Below are positions 8,896 through 17,576 of a stretch of 64,000 bases of DNA, piece after piece. Numbering within the stretch: the first letter of the stretch is position 1; the number at the start of each line of letters is the position of its first letter. The stretch spans positions 744,001 through 808,000 of the forward strand of contig NC_005043.1 in assembly GCF_000007205.1 (NCBI RefSeq). The letters are read 5' to 3'. The position numbers were made by a program, and so were the translations under genes. The notes under the pieces are model-generated. The model had not been told where the DNA came from. It worked only from the letters and a program-made list of their open reading frames with translations, and did not search any database. The stretch is from Chlamydia pneumoniae TW-183 (GTDB taxonomy: Bacteria; Chlamydiota; Chlamydiia; Chlamydiales; Chlamydiaceae).

Positions 8896-9990
8896 CTAGA
8901 TTTTTTGAAAATGAGAAGTAAAAAATGCGTCGCCCTTACCTACTTGTAAGGGAAGCGTTTTTCTGTGGACTTCTTTCCAACCTAAAGAGTGCATGTAGGC
9001 AACATGAGCCTCATTTTCTTCTTTTAAAAGAGAACAGGTAATGTAGACAAGTCGTCCCCGAGGTCCCACATAAGCACTTGCTTGTTTTAAGATGCTCTTT
9101 TGCACTCGCACATAGTTCAACAACAATTTCTTAGAAAATTGCCACTTATGTTCGGGATGTCGTCGGAAAACTCCCGTTCCAGAACAAGGAGCGTCTACGA
9201 TAACTACAGAAAAGGATCCTAAACGTAATTGATCCGCTAAAGAAAAATTCCTAGCTCCAGCACGTAATAAACGATGCTTTGCAGTTTGCAAAATAGCTTT
9301 ACGACTGTCATTGATCACAACATGTTTTGCTTTCTGCGCAAAGATAAGGCTTTTCCCGCCTGCTCCTGCACAAAAATCCAAGACGATATCTTTATCTGTT
9401 AGGGAAATGCCCTGAGAAATTCTCTGAGAGTTTTCATCTTGGATTTCGAAAAACCCACGACGAAATGCTTCTGTAGATTGTAAGGGATGACGTTTGGAAA
9501 AGTGCAATGCCTCAGGAAGCTCTCCAGGAGAACTTGGATATTCTAACTTCTCTTGGAGTTCTTTGACGGAGATTTTATCTGTATTCACACGAATCGTAAT
9601 CGGAGCTTCCGTTAACCAAATCTTGGCGATCTCCTCGGCCTGTTCTTCTCCATAATCTTGAACTAAGAAGTGCGCAAGATCATCAGATATAGAGTAACGC
9701 ACAGGCCAGGGAATAGCGCTGTAACTGTCCAAGTTCTCTAGAACCCCTTCGTTTACTTTCGCAACGAGAGCTTCTGGAGTTACTTGTTCTCCCGAATCAA
9801 GAATTAAAGTTTCAAGAAGACGGCGATGACGCAAAATATTAAAAATAATATTTTGAATCCACTGACGATCCTTAGACCCCAAAGAACGGTTTTGTTTAAA
9901 ATAGTACGAAACTCTATCTGCTTCTGAAATTGCAGACGTGTGTAGCTGTTTTAACAGCTGATAAGCATGATGCTGACGAAAAGGAACCAT
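8896..9990 (-). CDS. fmu: RNA (cytosine-5)-methyltransferase, RsmB/NOL1-NOP2-Sun family
   Basis: Methylates a cytosine in rRNA (16S C967 in the RsmB type) using S-adenosylmethionine. The 364-residue protein has an N-terminal helical, NusB-like RNA-binding half, then the Rossmann domain. The SAM loop is DFCAGAGGKS (205-214), motif IV is DAPCSGTG (266-273, Cys269) and motif VI is TCS (318-320, Cys319). These two cysteines are the catalytic pair of this family. It is shorter than E. coli RsmB (429). The substrate is inferred from family. Confidence 0.9.
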   Translation of the reverse strand: MVPFRQHHAYQLLKQLHTSAISEADRVSYYFKQNRSLGSKDRQWIQNIIFNILRHRRLLETLILDSGEQVTPEALVAKVNEGVLENLDSYSAIPWPVRYSISDDLAHFLVQDYGEEQAEEIAKIWLTEAPITIRVNTDKISVKELQEKLEYPSSPGELPEALHFSKRHPLQSTEAFRRGFFEIQDENSQRISQGISLTDKDIVLDFCAGAGGKSLIFAQKAKHVVINDSRKAILQTAKHRLLRAGARNFSLADQLRLGSFSVVIVDAPCSGTGVFRRHPEHKWQFSKKLLLNYVRVQKSILKQASAYVGPRGRLVYITCSLLKEENEAHVAYMHSLGWKEVHRKTLPLQVGKGDAFFTSHFQKI

Positions 9991-10086
9991 AGTGACATAG
10001 AGTATACCTCGTCATCACCTATTTTGCTTGGAAAATCTTACAGAAGACAAAATAAAGAGAGCCATCAGTATAGTAAAAAATATGCA

Positions 10087-11241
10087 TTACGGACGACGTT
10101 GCCATAATCTCAAGAATTGTCTCCAAAAAGAAGGATGCGGATTATAGTATTCCGCTGCTTTTCTTAAGGCTATACCGATATCTCTATCATAGTCTAACAA
10201 CCAACGCATAAGTAACATGGTAATCATTTTATCCCACAGGGCGGGATTTTGGTCTCGAATACTATAAATATTCCCCACCTCCTCAGGAGTGGTATTGTCG
10301 GACTTAGATACATGGAGTTTCTTTTCTACGATGACTTTCCGCAATACTTCTGCAAGAAAGCCCAGGGCTAATTTAGAATCTTCAGGGGAGGCTAGGGCAG
10401 TCTCTTGCCATAGACCTACAAAAGTCTTCCCATGAAATGTTAAAGGCTGGTTCCCAATAAGAGAGTTTGCCAATACCTCAGATAGAGAATCTGAGATAAT
10501 ACTCATAATAATCGTTTGGAAATCCTCGGCACTCAAAGAAAAAAGCTGGATCAGCTCGCGTAACAATACGTAGCTCTTTTCTGATAATGTTTTTAGGGGT
10601 TGCGCTTTTTCTCCTATAAACTGGTTGAGCAATTCTAAACTTAAGGGAAGATACGCCGTATGCCCTTCAAGTAATGTGGTTAACGCTTCTATGATCATTT
10701 GTAGAGAGGCATCTGCTGCCAATCTTCTTTGCACCTCTCCAGCCAGAGGCGTCTGAACTTCTGATACCGTAACCTCATGAGTAAAATCTTCCCATGAGGA
10801 AAAATTACTTTTCCCTTTAGAGAACACCTTATTTGCAGCTTGCACAATTTTATCGACAGGACGCTTGGACTCAAAAAGAATCAAAGACTTAAACATACAT
10901 AGTTTGTCTACAATGGCTTTTTTGATGTGATACTTGGAGGGGAAGAACAGCCGGTAGAGCCATCCTGTTTGGGGTTTTTCTTCATGCAAACGCAATTCAA
11001 TAATTGCTAAAAGTCGACTCGATATCGAATAAGAAATTGCTGACCAGGAAAAGAGCTCGTGAATTACCTGACGAATCGTGGATACGCTTGTATCATAGTT
11101 GGTAGGTAAGGGGTCATTGACCGGCCATGCATCTAAGAGAAGTCGTTTTCTGTCATATGCGAGTATGCGCGTGCCATCCCTAATTGCTAGTTCAAGAACC
11201 CGTAAATAATATCCTATAGAAAATTGAAAATCTAAAATCAT
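10087..11241 (-). CDS. Chlamydia-specific protein of unknown function in the pgk-adjacent cluster
   Basis: The 384-residue product ([19 protein letters not shown]...) is largely helical, without signal peptide or clear membrane helix, and ends in a basic aromatic segment ([13 protein letters not shown]). I recognise no family. It is the last of four minus-strand genes between pgk and the methyltransferase, 128 bases after the preceding stop. Unlike its three upstream neighbours it lacks the SGN N-terminus and proline-rich segment, so I do not count it as a paralogue. Its place suggests a partner or divergent member of a secreted-protein cluster; that is inference. Confidence 0.75.
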
Positions 11242-11369
11242 AGATAGTGGTACTTAGAGCTTTTCTATGTTTTATTCTTCAGGAGAAATATTATTTCATC
11301 ATATTTATTTCCTGAAGTTACTATAGGCAATCGTTAACAATGAGAACTTTTATTAAAAAGTCCTGAATA

Positions 11370-12539
11370 CTAGTCTTTGGGCTCTATTGATGTCAGACGC
11401 TCGCTACAGAAAAACTGACAGATCACATAGTTTAATTTCTTCTGATATGCTAGGGGATGCGAGCGATAGTCTTCTTCTAAGATAGGGAGATTTACTTCTA
11501 AGATAGCGAGAACGACATCATAGTTTACTTCTGAGGCGTGCTCTTCTGACCACATCATTAAAAAGTCTCCGAGCTCTTTGCTACGATCTTGACGTACTAA
11601 ATAGAGGATGTCTTTCATAACGAGAGCTTCGTTCTCTCCTTTATCGGCAAACTCATCAATTTGGGAGGCACAGGCAAGTACCTGAGTATAGTTACGACCA
11701 AGATCATATGTTTTTAGGTTGTCAACAACGCTGACGCATTGCCCAGCTCCTAAATAAGGAGAGGTAATTATCTTAGTAATCCCACGGACGTTAGCTAACC
11801 CATCAATACGTTTGTCTGAGTATAATAGTTCGGAGAGCCTTTTGGAGACTTCTTCTACTGTTGTTGTAGCTTCTAAAGAAAACGCATTATACATTCCTGC
11901 CTCTTCGATGACTTCTAAAGGCAGTCCTTCTTGAACTGCGTCCGTAGCTACCCACTTGCAGCAAGAACGTAAGATTAAAGCAAATGCAACTGCAGCTTCT
12001 GGACTTATAGGATCTGTACCACAAAGGTCTAAAGGAGCCTCTGGGTGTTGACGACGTAAAAGAGTGAATAGCCTTAAAAATACATGAAAGAAAAAGCTTC
12101 GGCATGAAGCTAGTGCTGTTTCTAAAGCATAAAAGTATGGAGGTTCCGCAGTTTCTTTAGGGAGTCGCGTTGCTTTGAGAAGATCACAAGGGATGTCCCC
12201 CAAGGAACGCACTCCCTGTTCTTTTGGATGGCGTTTTGTTTTAACATGCATCCAAATCTGCGATACTGCTTTACGAATCCGCGCAAGCATCGTAGTTAAC
12301 AGGCTTCCGCGAGCTTCATATTCTACTCTATCTACAAGGTCGCTATTTAAATCACTATTCGTACCTTCAGATGGAGTTGCTTCTGGGATCCCCGTATCCG
12401 CTATGGTTTCTATCACTTGGGTAGCACTTTCCGATACCCGATCCTCTAAATCTGAATCCCCCTCTTCTGCGGCACTTTCTTCTAAAGGATCTGATATCGT
12501 ATTACGGTCACCATCATTGCCAGATATAGGAGTTCCCAT
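11370..12539 (-). CDS. Putative type III secreted protein with acidic N-terminus and amphipathic helix
   Basis: The 389-residue product opens MGTPISGN, sharing SGN at residues 6-8 with the next two genes upstream. Residues 15-75 are acidic and disordered-looking, rich in Ser and Glu. A basic amphipathic segment follows at 79-102, with core ARIRKAVSQIW that closely matches ARIKEAVTGFF in the 14001 protein. The remainder (about 115-389) is a helical domain I cannot name. GGAG precedes the ATG at 9 bases, and the upstream gene stops 35 bases away, so co-transcription is likely. The effector idea rests on shared layout and position beside pgk. Confidence 0.75.
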   Translation of the reverse strand: MGTPISGNDGDRNTISDPLEESAAEEGDSDLEDRVSESATQVIETIADTGIPEATPSEGTNSDLNSDLVDRVEYEARGSLLTTMLARIRKAVSQIWMHVKTKRHPKEQGVRSLGDIPCDLLKATRLPKETAEPPYFYALETALASCRSFFFHVFLRLFTLLRRQHPEAPLDLCGTDPISPEAAVAFALILRSCCKWVATDAVQEGLPLEVIEEAGMYNAFSLEATTTVEEVSKRLSELLYSDKRIDGLANVRGITKIITSPYLGAGQCVSVVDNLKTYDLGRNYTQVLACASQIDEFADKGENEALVMKDILYLVRQDRSKELGDFLMMWSEEHASEVNYDVVLAILEVNLPILEEDYRSHPLAYQKKLNYVICQFFCSERLTSIEPKD

Positions 12540-12574
12540 CGATTAACTACTCCACAACAATGCTTCTGCCTTTT

Positions 12575-13723
12575 TTATTCAAAAAGATCCCCGATTAAAA
12601 CTGTCATTGTATTCGCCCAAGCTCCGACCGATAACACTTTCATACCTTGAAGTAGTCTACTCGACTCATTGGCCATTCGCACAACGTCACGAGTGTGATT
12701 CTTTCCTGCATTTGCGATTCGGACGGAAGTAGCATGAGAGTGTACAGCCGCACCGAGTTCTCGTGCTAATGCTATCCATATTCTAGGCATCTCATTAGGA
12801 TGATTTTCGCGTACCCGATCTAAAGCTGACCCTAATCGAGCTATATCACTTGTATAATCTATGTCGCTATCATCTCCACCGAAATCCGAAACCCTAGTTT
12901 CTAAAAAGTTTTGGATAGATTCTCCTGGGTCTAATGTAGGTCCTTCGATACCTAAGCTTATAACCACTTGCATGAGTACACCATCAGGATCATTACCTGG
13001 CTTAGGATTTTCTAAATTCTTAATTGCGCCTCTAACTGTCTGAGTTACAGCATCCTTAGCTACAGTCACTGCTTGCGGAACTGGTCCTGTAGATAAAGTC
13101 CCTTCGATAAGCATAGATTGTTCTGTGTATGTTTGCTGCAAAGCTCGAGCAATGACACGATAACCATGCAAAAGATAGTCTGGACCCCTATTATTTTCCC
13201 AATCCGTCCACTTTGTTTGTAGCTCTTGAGATACCTTTTTAAGTACTTTTTGAGACTCCGCATGACTATGGACTGCATCTTTTAATTCACTCACAAGTTT
13301 AGCGACTTCAGAACTCATGGCAGTAGGTTGCTCTGATCCTGAAGAAGACCCCGCCGTAGGAGGTTGAGGTGCTCGACCTTTCCCATGCGTTGCGGGACGT
13401 TTCGCATTAGCCCCACCCGTTGTAGGAGGTGGAGGTGCCGGACGCGTAGGCCGTATTGTAGGTCCTGAAGGACTTTGCATTGCAGGTCCCGAAGCACCCT
13501 GAGAAGAATCGGGTGATTTCTTCCCTAAAAAGAACTCCCTTACCGTCTGCCATAACTGCTTTGCTTTAGAAGCAACTTGCGGCTGTGAGGTTGATGTAGT
13601 TACGTTGTGAGCACCAAGATTTGAGTTTGTAGCTCCTGTACCTTGGGTACTGGAGCTATCGCCTTGAGCTCCTCTAACCCATACATCATCTGGTGATCTA
13701 TTACCCGAAGGATTGATTCCCAT
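12575..13723 (-). CDS. Putative type III secreted proline-rich protein with C-terminal helical domain
   Basis: The 382-residue product has these parts in order: N-terminus MGINPSGN; LGAHNVTTS at 36-44; a basic aromatic helix AKQLWQTVREFFLGKK at 54-69; a proline-rich stretch with RPAPPPP at 94-100 and a copy of the GGxNAKRPATHGKG repeat at 103-116; then a helical domain from about 136. AVHSHA occurs twice in that domain, at 149-154 and 325-330 or one residue off, hinting at an internal duplication. The first 45 residues and the repeat are shared with the 14001 protein. No catalytic motif is visible. It is probably an effector; the function is unknown. Confidence 0.78.
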   Translation of the reverse strand: MGINPSGNRSPDDVWVRGAQGDSSSTQGTGATNSNLGAHNVTTSTSQPQVASKAKQLWQTVREFFLGKKSPDSSQGASGPAMQSPSGPTIRPTRPAPPPPTTGGANAKRPATHGKGRAPQPPTAGSSSGSEQPTAMSSEVAKLVSELKDAVHSHAESQKVLKKVSQELQTKWTDWENNRGPDYLLHGYRVIARALQQTYTEQSMLIEGTLSTGPVPQAVTVAKDAVTQTVRGAIKNLENPKPGNDPDGVLMQVVISLGIEGPTLDPGESIQNFLETRVSDFGGDDSDIDYTSDIARLGSALDRVRENHPNEMPRIWIALARELGAAVHSHATSVRIANAGKNHTRDVVRMANESSRLLQGMKVLSVGAWANTMTVLIGDLFE

Positions 13724-14000
13724 TGCAATTCTCTATTTATTTTTCTTTTTTAAATTTAATTAATTTTAAAAAGAAAATAATTATGTATAAACTTTTTTAA
13801 ATTAATTAATAATTAACTATTACAAAAACCACTAAACTATAAAGATCGCTTACTAAGACGTAGAATGTGCGTACTACCTCTGTAAGTTCCGTAATACCCA
13901 AGCCCAATAGAGAGAAAGCACCCCGCCAATCTCTTAGAGAGACAGGCCTGAGTGGTTCTCTTGTTCACCGCCTTTTAAAGGAAAACCTTAGTGGCTACAT

Positions 14001-14642
14001 TTAATCTTCGTCAGACCAGCTGACACGCTTCTTTCCTGAAGTCCCAGACTGCCCGGGCTGTTTCAAAATGCCCTTAGGAGGTTGAGGTGCTGGACCTTTC
14101 CCATGCGTTGCTGCGCGCTTAGCATTGGTCCCACCTGTTTTAGGAGGCTGGGGTGCTGGACCCTTCCCGTGCGTTGCCGGACGTTTTGCATTAGTTCCAC
14201 CCGTTTTAGGAGGTGGGGGTGCCGGACGCGTAGGCTTTAGTGTCGTGCTACCTGATGAACGTTGGGCCCCTCCTCCAGGAACCTGTGGGATAGTGACTTT
14301 CATCCCTGGTTGGTACCCTTTTTTAATTAAGTTCCTACCAGCTCCCTCGGTAGCGCGAGCATCCCCTCCCGGCAACGGGCTACGTACAGTATCTGCAGAT
14401 GGAGCAGAGGGTTGTTGGCTACCTCTTGGAGCTCCCGATCTGAAGAAGCTCATCCGACTAAAAAACCCGGTTACTGCTTCTTTGATTCGTGCTAATAACC
14501 CTTGGCGTCCTCCTGAGGCAGTCACTCTATGACTTCCTAGGTTAGCACTTGTAACCCCGGATTCTTTAACATCGGGATGCTGATCATGAGCTCCCGTAAT
14601 CCAGAGATCGTTCTTGGAATTTCCTGATGGATTAACAGACAT
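14001..14642 (-). CDS. Putative secreted proline-rich effector with PP1-docking-like C-terminus
   Basis: The 213-residue, basic, low-complexity product starts MSVNPSGN, with LGSHRVTAS at 35-43. An amphipathic helix follows (LLARIKEAVTGFFSRMSFF, 49-67). RPAPPPP at 139-145 fits a class I SH3 ligand pattern. Two 22-residue tandem repeats (KTGGTNAKR...APQPP) occupy 146-167 and 168-189. The tail carries GILK (191-194) and KKRVSWSDED (204-213). GILK and RVSW match the SILK and RVxF motifs of protein phosphatase 1 partners in the usual order. The gene lies next to pgk, where C. trachomatis carries the effectors TmeA and TmeB. There is no enzyme domain, so any role would be as an adaptor. Secretion is inferred. 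Confidence 0.78.
   Translation of the reverse strand: MSVNPSGNSKNDLWITGAHDQHPDVKESGVTSANLGSHRVTASGGRQGLLARIKEAVTGFFSRMSFFRSGAPRGSQQPSAPSADTVRSPLPGGDARATEGAGRNLIKKGYQPGMKVTIPQVPGGGAQRSSGSTTLKPTRPAPPPPKTGGTNAKRPATHGKGPAPQPPKTGGTNAKRAATHGKGPAPQPPKGILKQPGQSGTSGKKRVSWSDED
14076..14207 (-). repeat. Two 66-bp tandem repeats coding a 22-residue proline-rich unit
   Basis: Repeat copies at 14076-14141 and 14142-14207 each encode KTGGTNAKR(P/A)ATHGKGPAPQPP. The only amino-acid difference I see is Pro versus Ala at position 10. A related single copy lies in the neighbouring gene near 13360-13420. Expansion or exchange between the two genes is likely. Confidence 0.8.
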
Positions 14643-15043
14643 TATAATTTTCTATTTTTATTTTTCTTTATTACTTAATTTTAAGAATTAAATTAATTTA
14701 TCTATAAACATTTTAAATAAAATTAATTCGCAATTAGAAAATATAACTATTCTATTTCTAAGAGAAAAAAGACGTTTTTATAATAAAAAACATCTAAAGT
14801 TCAGGGAGTTATCTCCAGAGGAGTCCTCTGGTGAAAATTTGAAAAATCGGAATGTATTAAGGTTTGGAGAATTACAACCTAAAGATAGACCAAAGCCTGG
14901 GGGAAAGAGTTACCCACACATAGACAAGCACCGCAGCTCTCCATGTTAAGAGAGAAGAAGAGCGCGATGCATCGTGTTTACCTAAACGACAACAAGATAC
15001 ATCTCTTAACACGAATTCTTAAGTATGTTGATTTAAGAGTACT
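14643..15043. other. 401-bp intergenic region: AT-rich leader and inverted repeats, no gene seen
   Basis: The part next to the 14001..14642 gene (14643-14760) is extremely AT-rich and resembles the leader of the next gene (13724-13830). CCAGAGG-AGT-CCTCTGG forms a 7-bp stem at 14815-14831. A perfect 9-bp inverted repeat, GTTAAGAGA / TCTCTTAAC, pairs 14945-14953 with 15002-15010. It encloses the palindrome CGATGCATCG and the small hairpin GTTTAccTAAAC. None is followed by a clear T-run. I see no credible reading frame. Confidence 0.5.
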
Positions 15044-16252
15044 TTAGCTTTTGGATGGAGATAAAACTTCTGTACCTGGGAGGAAGCCCTGCTCTAGAAA
15101 CTCTAAAGAAGCCCCTCCTCCAGTAGAAACATGGGAAACTTTTGTAGAGCAGCCTGCCAAAGCAACCACAGCTGCCGCATCTCCTCCACCCACGACAGTA
15201 ACAGCTGAAGGGTGATTGCCTAAGGCATTCGCTATAGCAATAGATCCAGAGTCAAAAGGAGGGACCTCATAAACACCCACAGGACCATTCCAAAACACAG
15301 TCGCTGATTGGTTTATAATACGGATAAATTCTTCGGTTGTTCTAGGTCCAATATCAAAGCCTTGAAGATGCGGAGGAATGCCTTGATCTATAGAAATCAC
15401 AGAATATTCCTTAGATTGGAGATTTTCGGCTGCTTTCACATCGCTAGGCAAAACTATGGTAACATTACGACTTTTAGCAATTTTCAATACATTTCTAGCA
15501 AGATCCAAGGCAGATTTCTCCACAAGAGAGTTCCCTAGGGATTTTCCCAAGGCTTGTAGGAAAGTAAATCCCATACCTCCAGCTAATAAGAGGTAGTCTA
15601 CTTGATTCAGTAGAGCCTCTATAACTCCAATTTTAGAAGAAATCTTAGCTCCTCCAAGGATGGCAGTGAAAGGCCTCTTAGGGGAGGTCAATAGATGTCT
15701 TCCTAAAAATTCCAATTCTTTTTCCATAAGCAGGCCTGCTGCGGCTCTACCTGGGAAAGCCTGCGGCACTACATAGACTGAAGCATGTTTTCTATGCGAA
15801 GTTCCGAAAGCATCGTTGACATAGAAATCCCCGTAGGAAGAGAGTTCTGCGGCGAACGTCGGGTCTTTTTCTGGATGTTCTTCTCCTATATGGAAACGCA
15901 AGTTCTCAAGAAGCAAAACGCGACCAGGAGAAAGCTGAGCTACAGCTTGACGTGCAACCTCACCCACACAATCTGGAGCTAGAGGCACATGATGTCCTAA
16001 GTATCCTTCGAGAACATCCACAACGGGTTGCAGAGAATATTCCTCTTGGAACCCCTGTCCTTTAGGTCGCCCTAAATGACTCATTAAAATCACTGCAGCA
16101 TGTTTCTTAAGTAGATAGTTGATTGTAGGCATCGCACTGCGAATACGAATGTCATCGAGTATCTTGCCATCTTGCATGGGGACATTGAAATCTACACGTA
16201 CGAGGACTTTTTTTTCTTCTGGAGAAAGATCTTGTACTGTTAGCTTATCCAT
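15044..16252 (-). CDS. pgk: Phosphoglycerate kinase
   Basis: Glycolytic enzyme that makes ATP from 1,3-bisphosphoglycerate and ADP in the cytosol. The 402-residue length is typical. N-terminal VLVRVDFNVP carries the substrate-binding DFN, HLGRPKG is the signature region, ILGGAKISSKI is in the hinge, and GGGDAAA binds nucleotide. The ATG at 16252 gives the usual MDKLTVQDL start. Its C-terminal side faces the lineage-specific cluster and its N-terminal side the phosphate permease, as in other chlamydiae. Confidence 0.98.
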   Translation of the reverse strand: MDKLTVQDLSPEEKKVLVRVDFNVPMQDGKILDDIRIRSAMPTINYLLKKHAAVILMSHLGRPKGQGFQEEYSLQPVVDVLEGYLGHHVPLAPDCVGEVARQAVAQLSPGRVLLLENLRFHIGEEHPEKDPTFAAELSSYGDFYVNDAFGTSHRKHASVYVVPQAFPGRAAAGLLMEKELEFLGRHLLTSPKRPFTAILGGAKISSKIGVIEALLNQVDYLLLAGGMGFTFLQALGKSLGNSLVEKSALDLARNVLKIAKSRNVTIVLPSDVKAAENLQSKEYSVISIDQGIPPHLQGFDIGPRTTEEFIRIINQSATVFWNGPVGVYEVPPFDSGSIAIANALGNHPSAVTVVGGGDAAAVVALAGCSTKVSHVSTGGGASLEFLEQGFLPGTEVLSPSKS

Positions 16253-16289
16253 ATATCCTCAAGAACCTACTATTTGATTTTTCTTATTT

Positions 16290-17570
16290 TTAATGGAACA
16301 AAGCTCTTAAAGCAAAGAAAAAGAGTATGGATAATAAAGCTCCTGCAGGAAGCGTAATAAACCAGGAGAGTACAATATCTTTGATAATGTTTAAGTTAAT
16401 GGCACGGATCCCTCGTGCTAAACCTATTCCTAAAACAGCTCCAACAACAACATGTGTCGTAGATATAGGAAGTCCTAAAATAGAAGCTAAAGCAATTGTT
16501 AATGCTGAGCCCATCCCCACGGAAAACCCTCGAGACGGGGTTAACTCGGTAATTTTACAGCCTACAGTTTCTATAACACGCCATCCCCAAATCGCAAGGC
16601 CTATGACCAAGCCTATGCCTCCAAATGCCATGAGCCTAATTAATGTATACGACGTATAGGAAGCAGGATATGCCTGACGCAAGACTCCAGCTACAGGAGC
16701 AATGGCATTAGCAACATCATTAGATCCGTGAGCAAACGCCATAAAGCAAGCTACGATAATCTGTAGGTAGGCAAAGATTCTTTCTACAACAAGATACTTT
16801 CTTCCATAATTTCCGCCTCGTTCTTTCAAACGATAGGTAAGACTGCCTTTTTTTGGTGTATCTGAAATGTAGGAACAGTGCTTGGTATGGACGTAGTAAA
16901 ACGTAATGATATAACTTAGAAGTCCACAAACCAGAACCCCACTAACTGCCCAGGGAGTTGAAGAAACCTTAAGGATCACGCCCCCAGAGATCATCACGGT
17001 TCCTAAAGTCATGATCACCAAAGCTGCTAAAAACGGAGCAACACGAACCATAGCAAGAACAGGATCATTCTTATAAAAAATATGGCGCCGAATGAAAGAA
17101 AAGATCAGGTAAGCAACACACCCACCCATAAAAGGGGAGAGAATCCAGCTAATTAAAATAATGCCTACGGAATTCCAGTAAATGATTGTTCCCTTACCAA
17201 GGACCAATCCAAAGCCAATCACAGCTCCAACTATAGAATGCGTTGTTGAGACGGGCCAACCAAAAAAAGAGGCCAGCTGCAACCACACGCCTGTTGCTAG
17301 TAAGGCTGCCGTCATGCCGTACATATAGTCCCCAGAGGCAATCATAGGATTGGTCACAGAAACGATACTACTTTCTATAGTCCCTGCAACACGATCTCCA
17401 AGAAGGAGAGCACCAAAAAACTCAAAGATAGCAGCGATGACCACGGCTTGTCGCAATGTCAATACCCCAGATCCTACACTAGGGCCTACAGCATTAGCGA
17501 CATCATTAGCTCCTATATTCCAAGAAGTATAAAAGCCACATAGAAGGACAAAAATGATTAATGGAAGCAT
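16290..17570 (-). CDS. Inorganic phosphate permease, PiT family
   Basis: A 426-residue inner-membrane transporter made of about ten hydrophobic segments in two homologous halves. Each half has the PiT signature: GANDVANAVGPSV near the N-terminus and GSNDVANAIAPVAG in the second half. It probably imports phosphate with H+ or Na+. A DUF47/PhoU-like gene begins 7 bases upstream, a standard pairing for PiT transporters, so the two form one operon. Confidence 0.93.
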   Translation of the reverse strand: MLPLIIFVLLCGFYTSWNIGANDVANAVGPSVGSGVLTLRQAVVIAAIFEFFGALLLGDRVAGTIESSIVSVTNPMIASGDYMYGMTAALLATGVWLQLASFFGWPVSTTHSIVGAVIGFGLVLGKGTIIYWNSVGIILISWILSPFMGGCVAYLIFSFIRRHIFYKNDPVLAMVRVAPFLAALVIMTLGTVMISGGVILKVSSTPWAVSGVLVCGLLSYIITFYYVHTKHCSYISDTPKKGSLTYRLKERGGNYGRKYLVVERIFAYLQIIVACFMAFAHGSNDVANAIAPVAGVLRQAYPASYTSYTLIRLMAFGGIGLVIGLAIWGWRVIETVGCKITELTPSRGFSVGMGSALTIALASILGLPISTTHVVVGAVLGIGLARGIRAINLNIIKDIVLSWFITLPAGALLSILFFFALRALFH

Positions 17571-17576
17571 GGAGTA

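Noticed and set aside
14076..14207. Tandem repeats considered as a CRISPR-like array
   Set aside because: Only two in-frame copies without spacers; they encode a protein repeat.
14125..14532. 135-codon plus-strand frame opposite the proline-rich gene
   Set aside because: It is the mirror of a repeat-rich, GC-richer gene; long antisense frames arise easily there and its start lacks a ribosome site.
10087..14642. Pgk-adjacent cluster considered as a recent foreign island
   Set aside because: No integrase, tRNA junction or direct repeats; related effector genes occupy the same site in C. trachomatis, so lineage-specific divergence is simpler.
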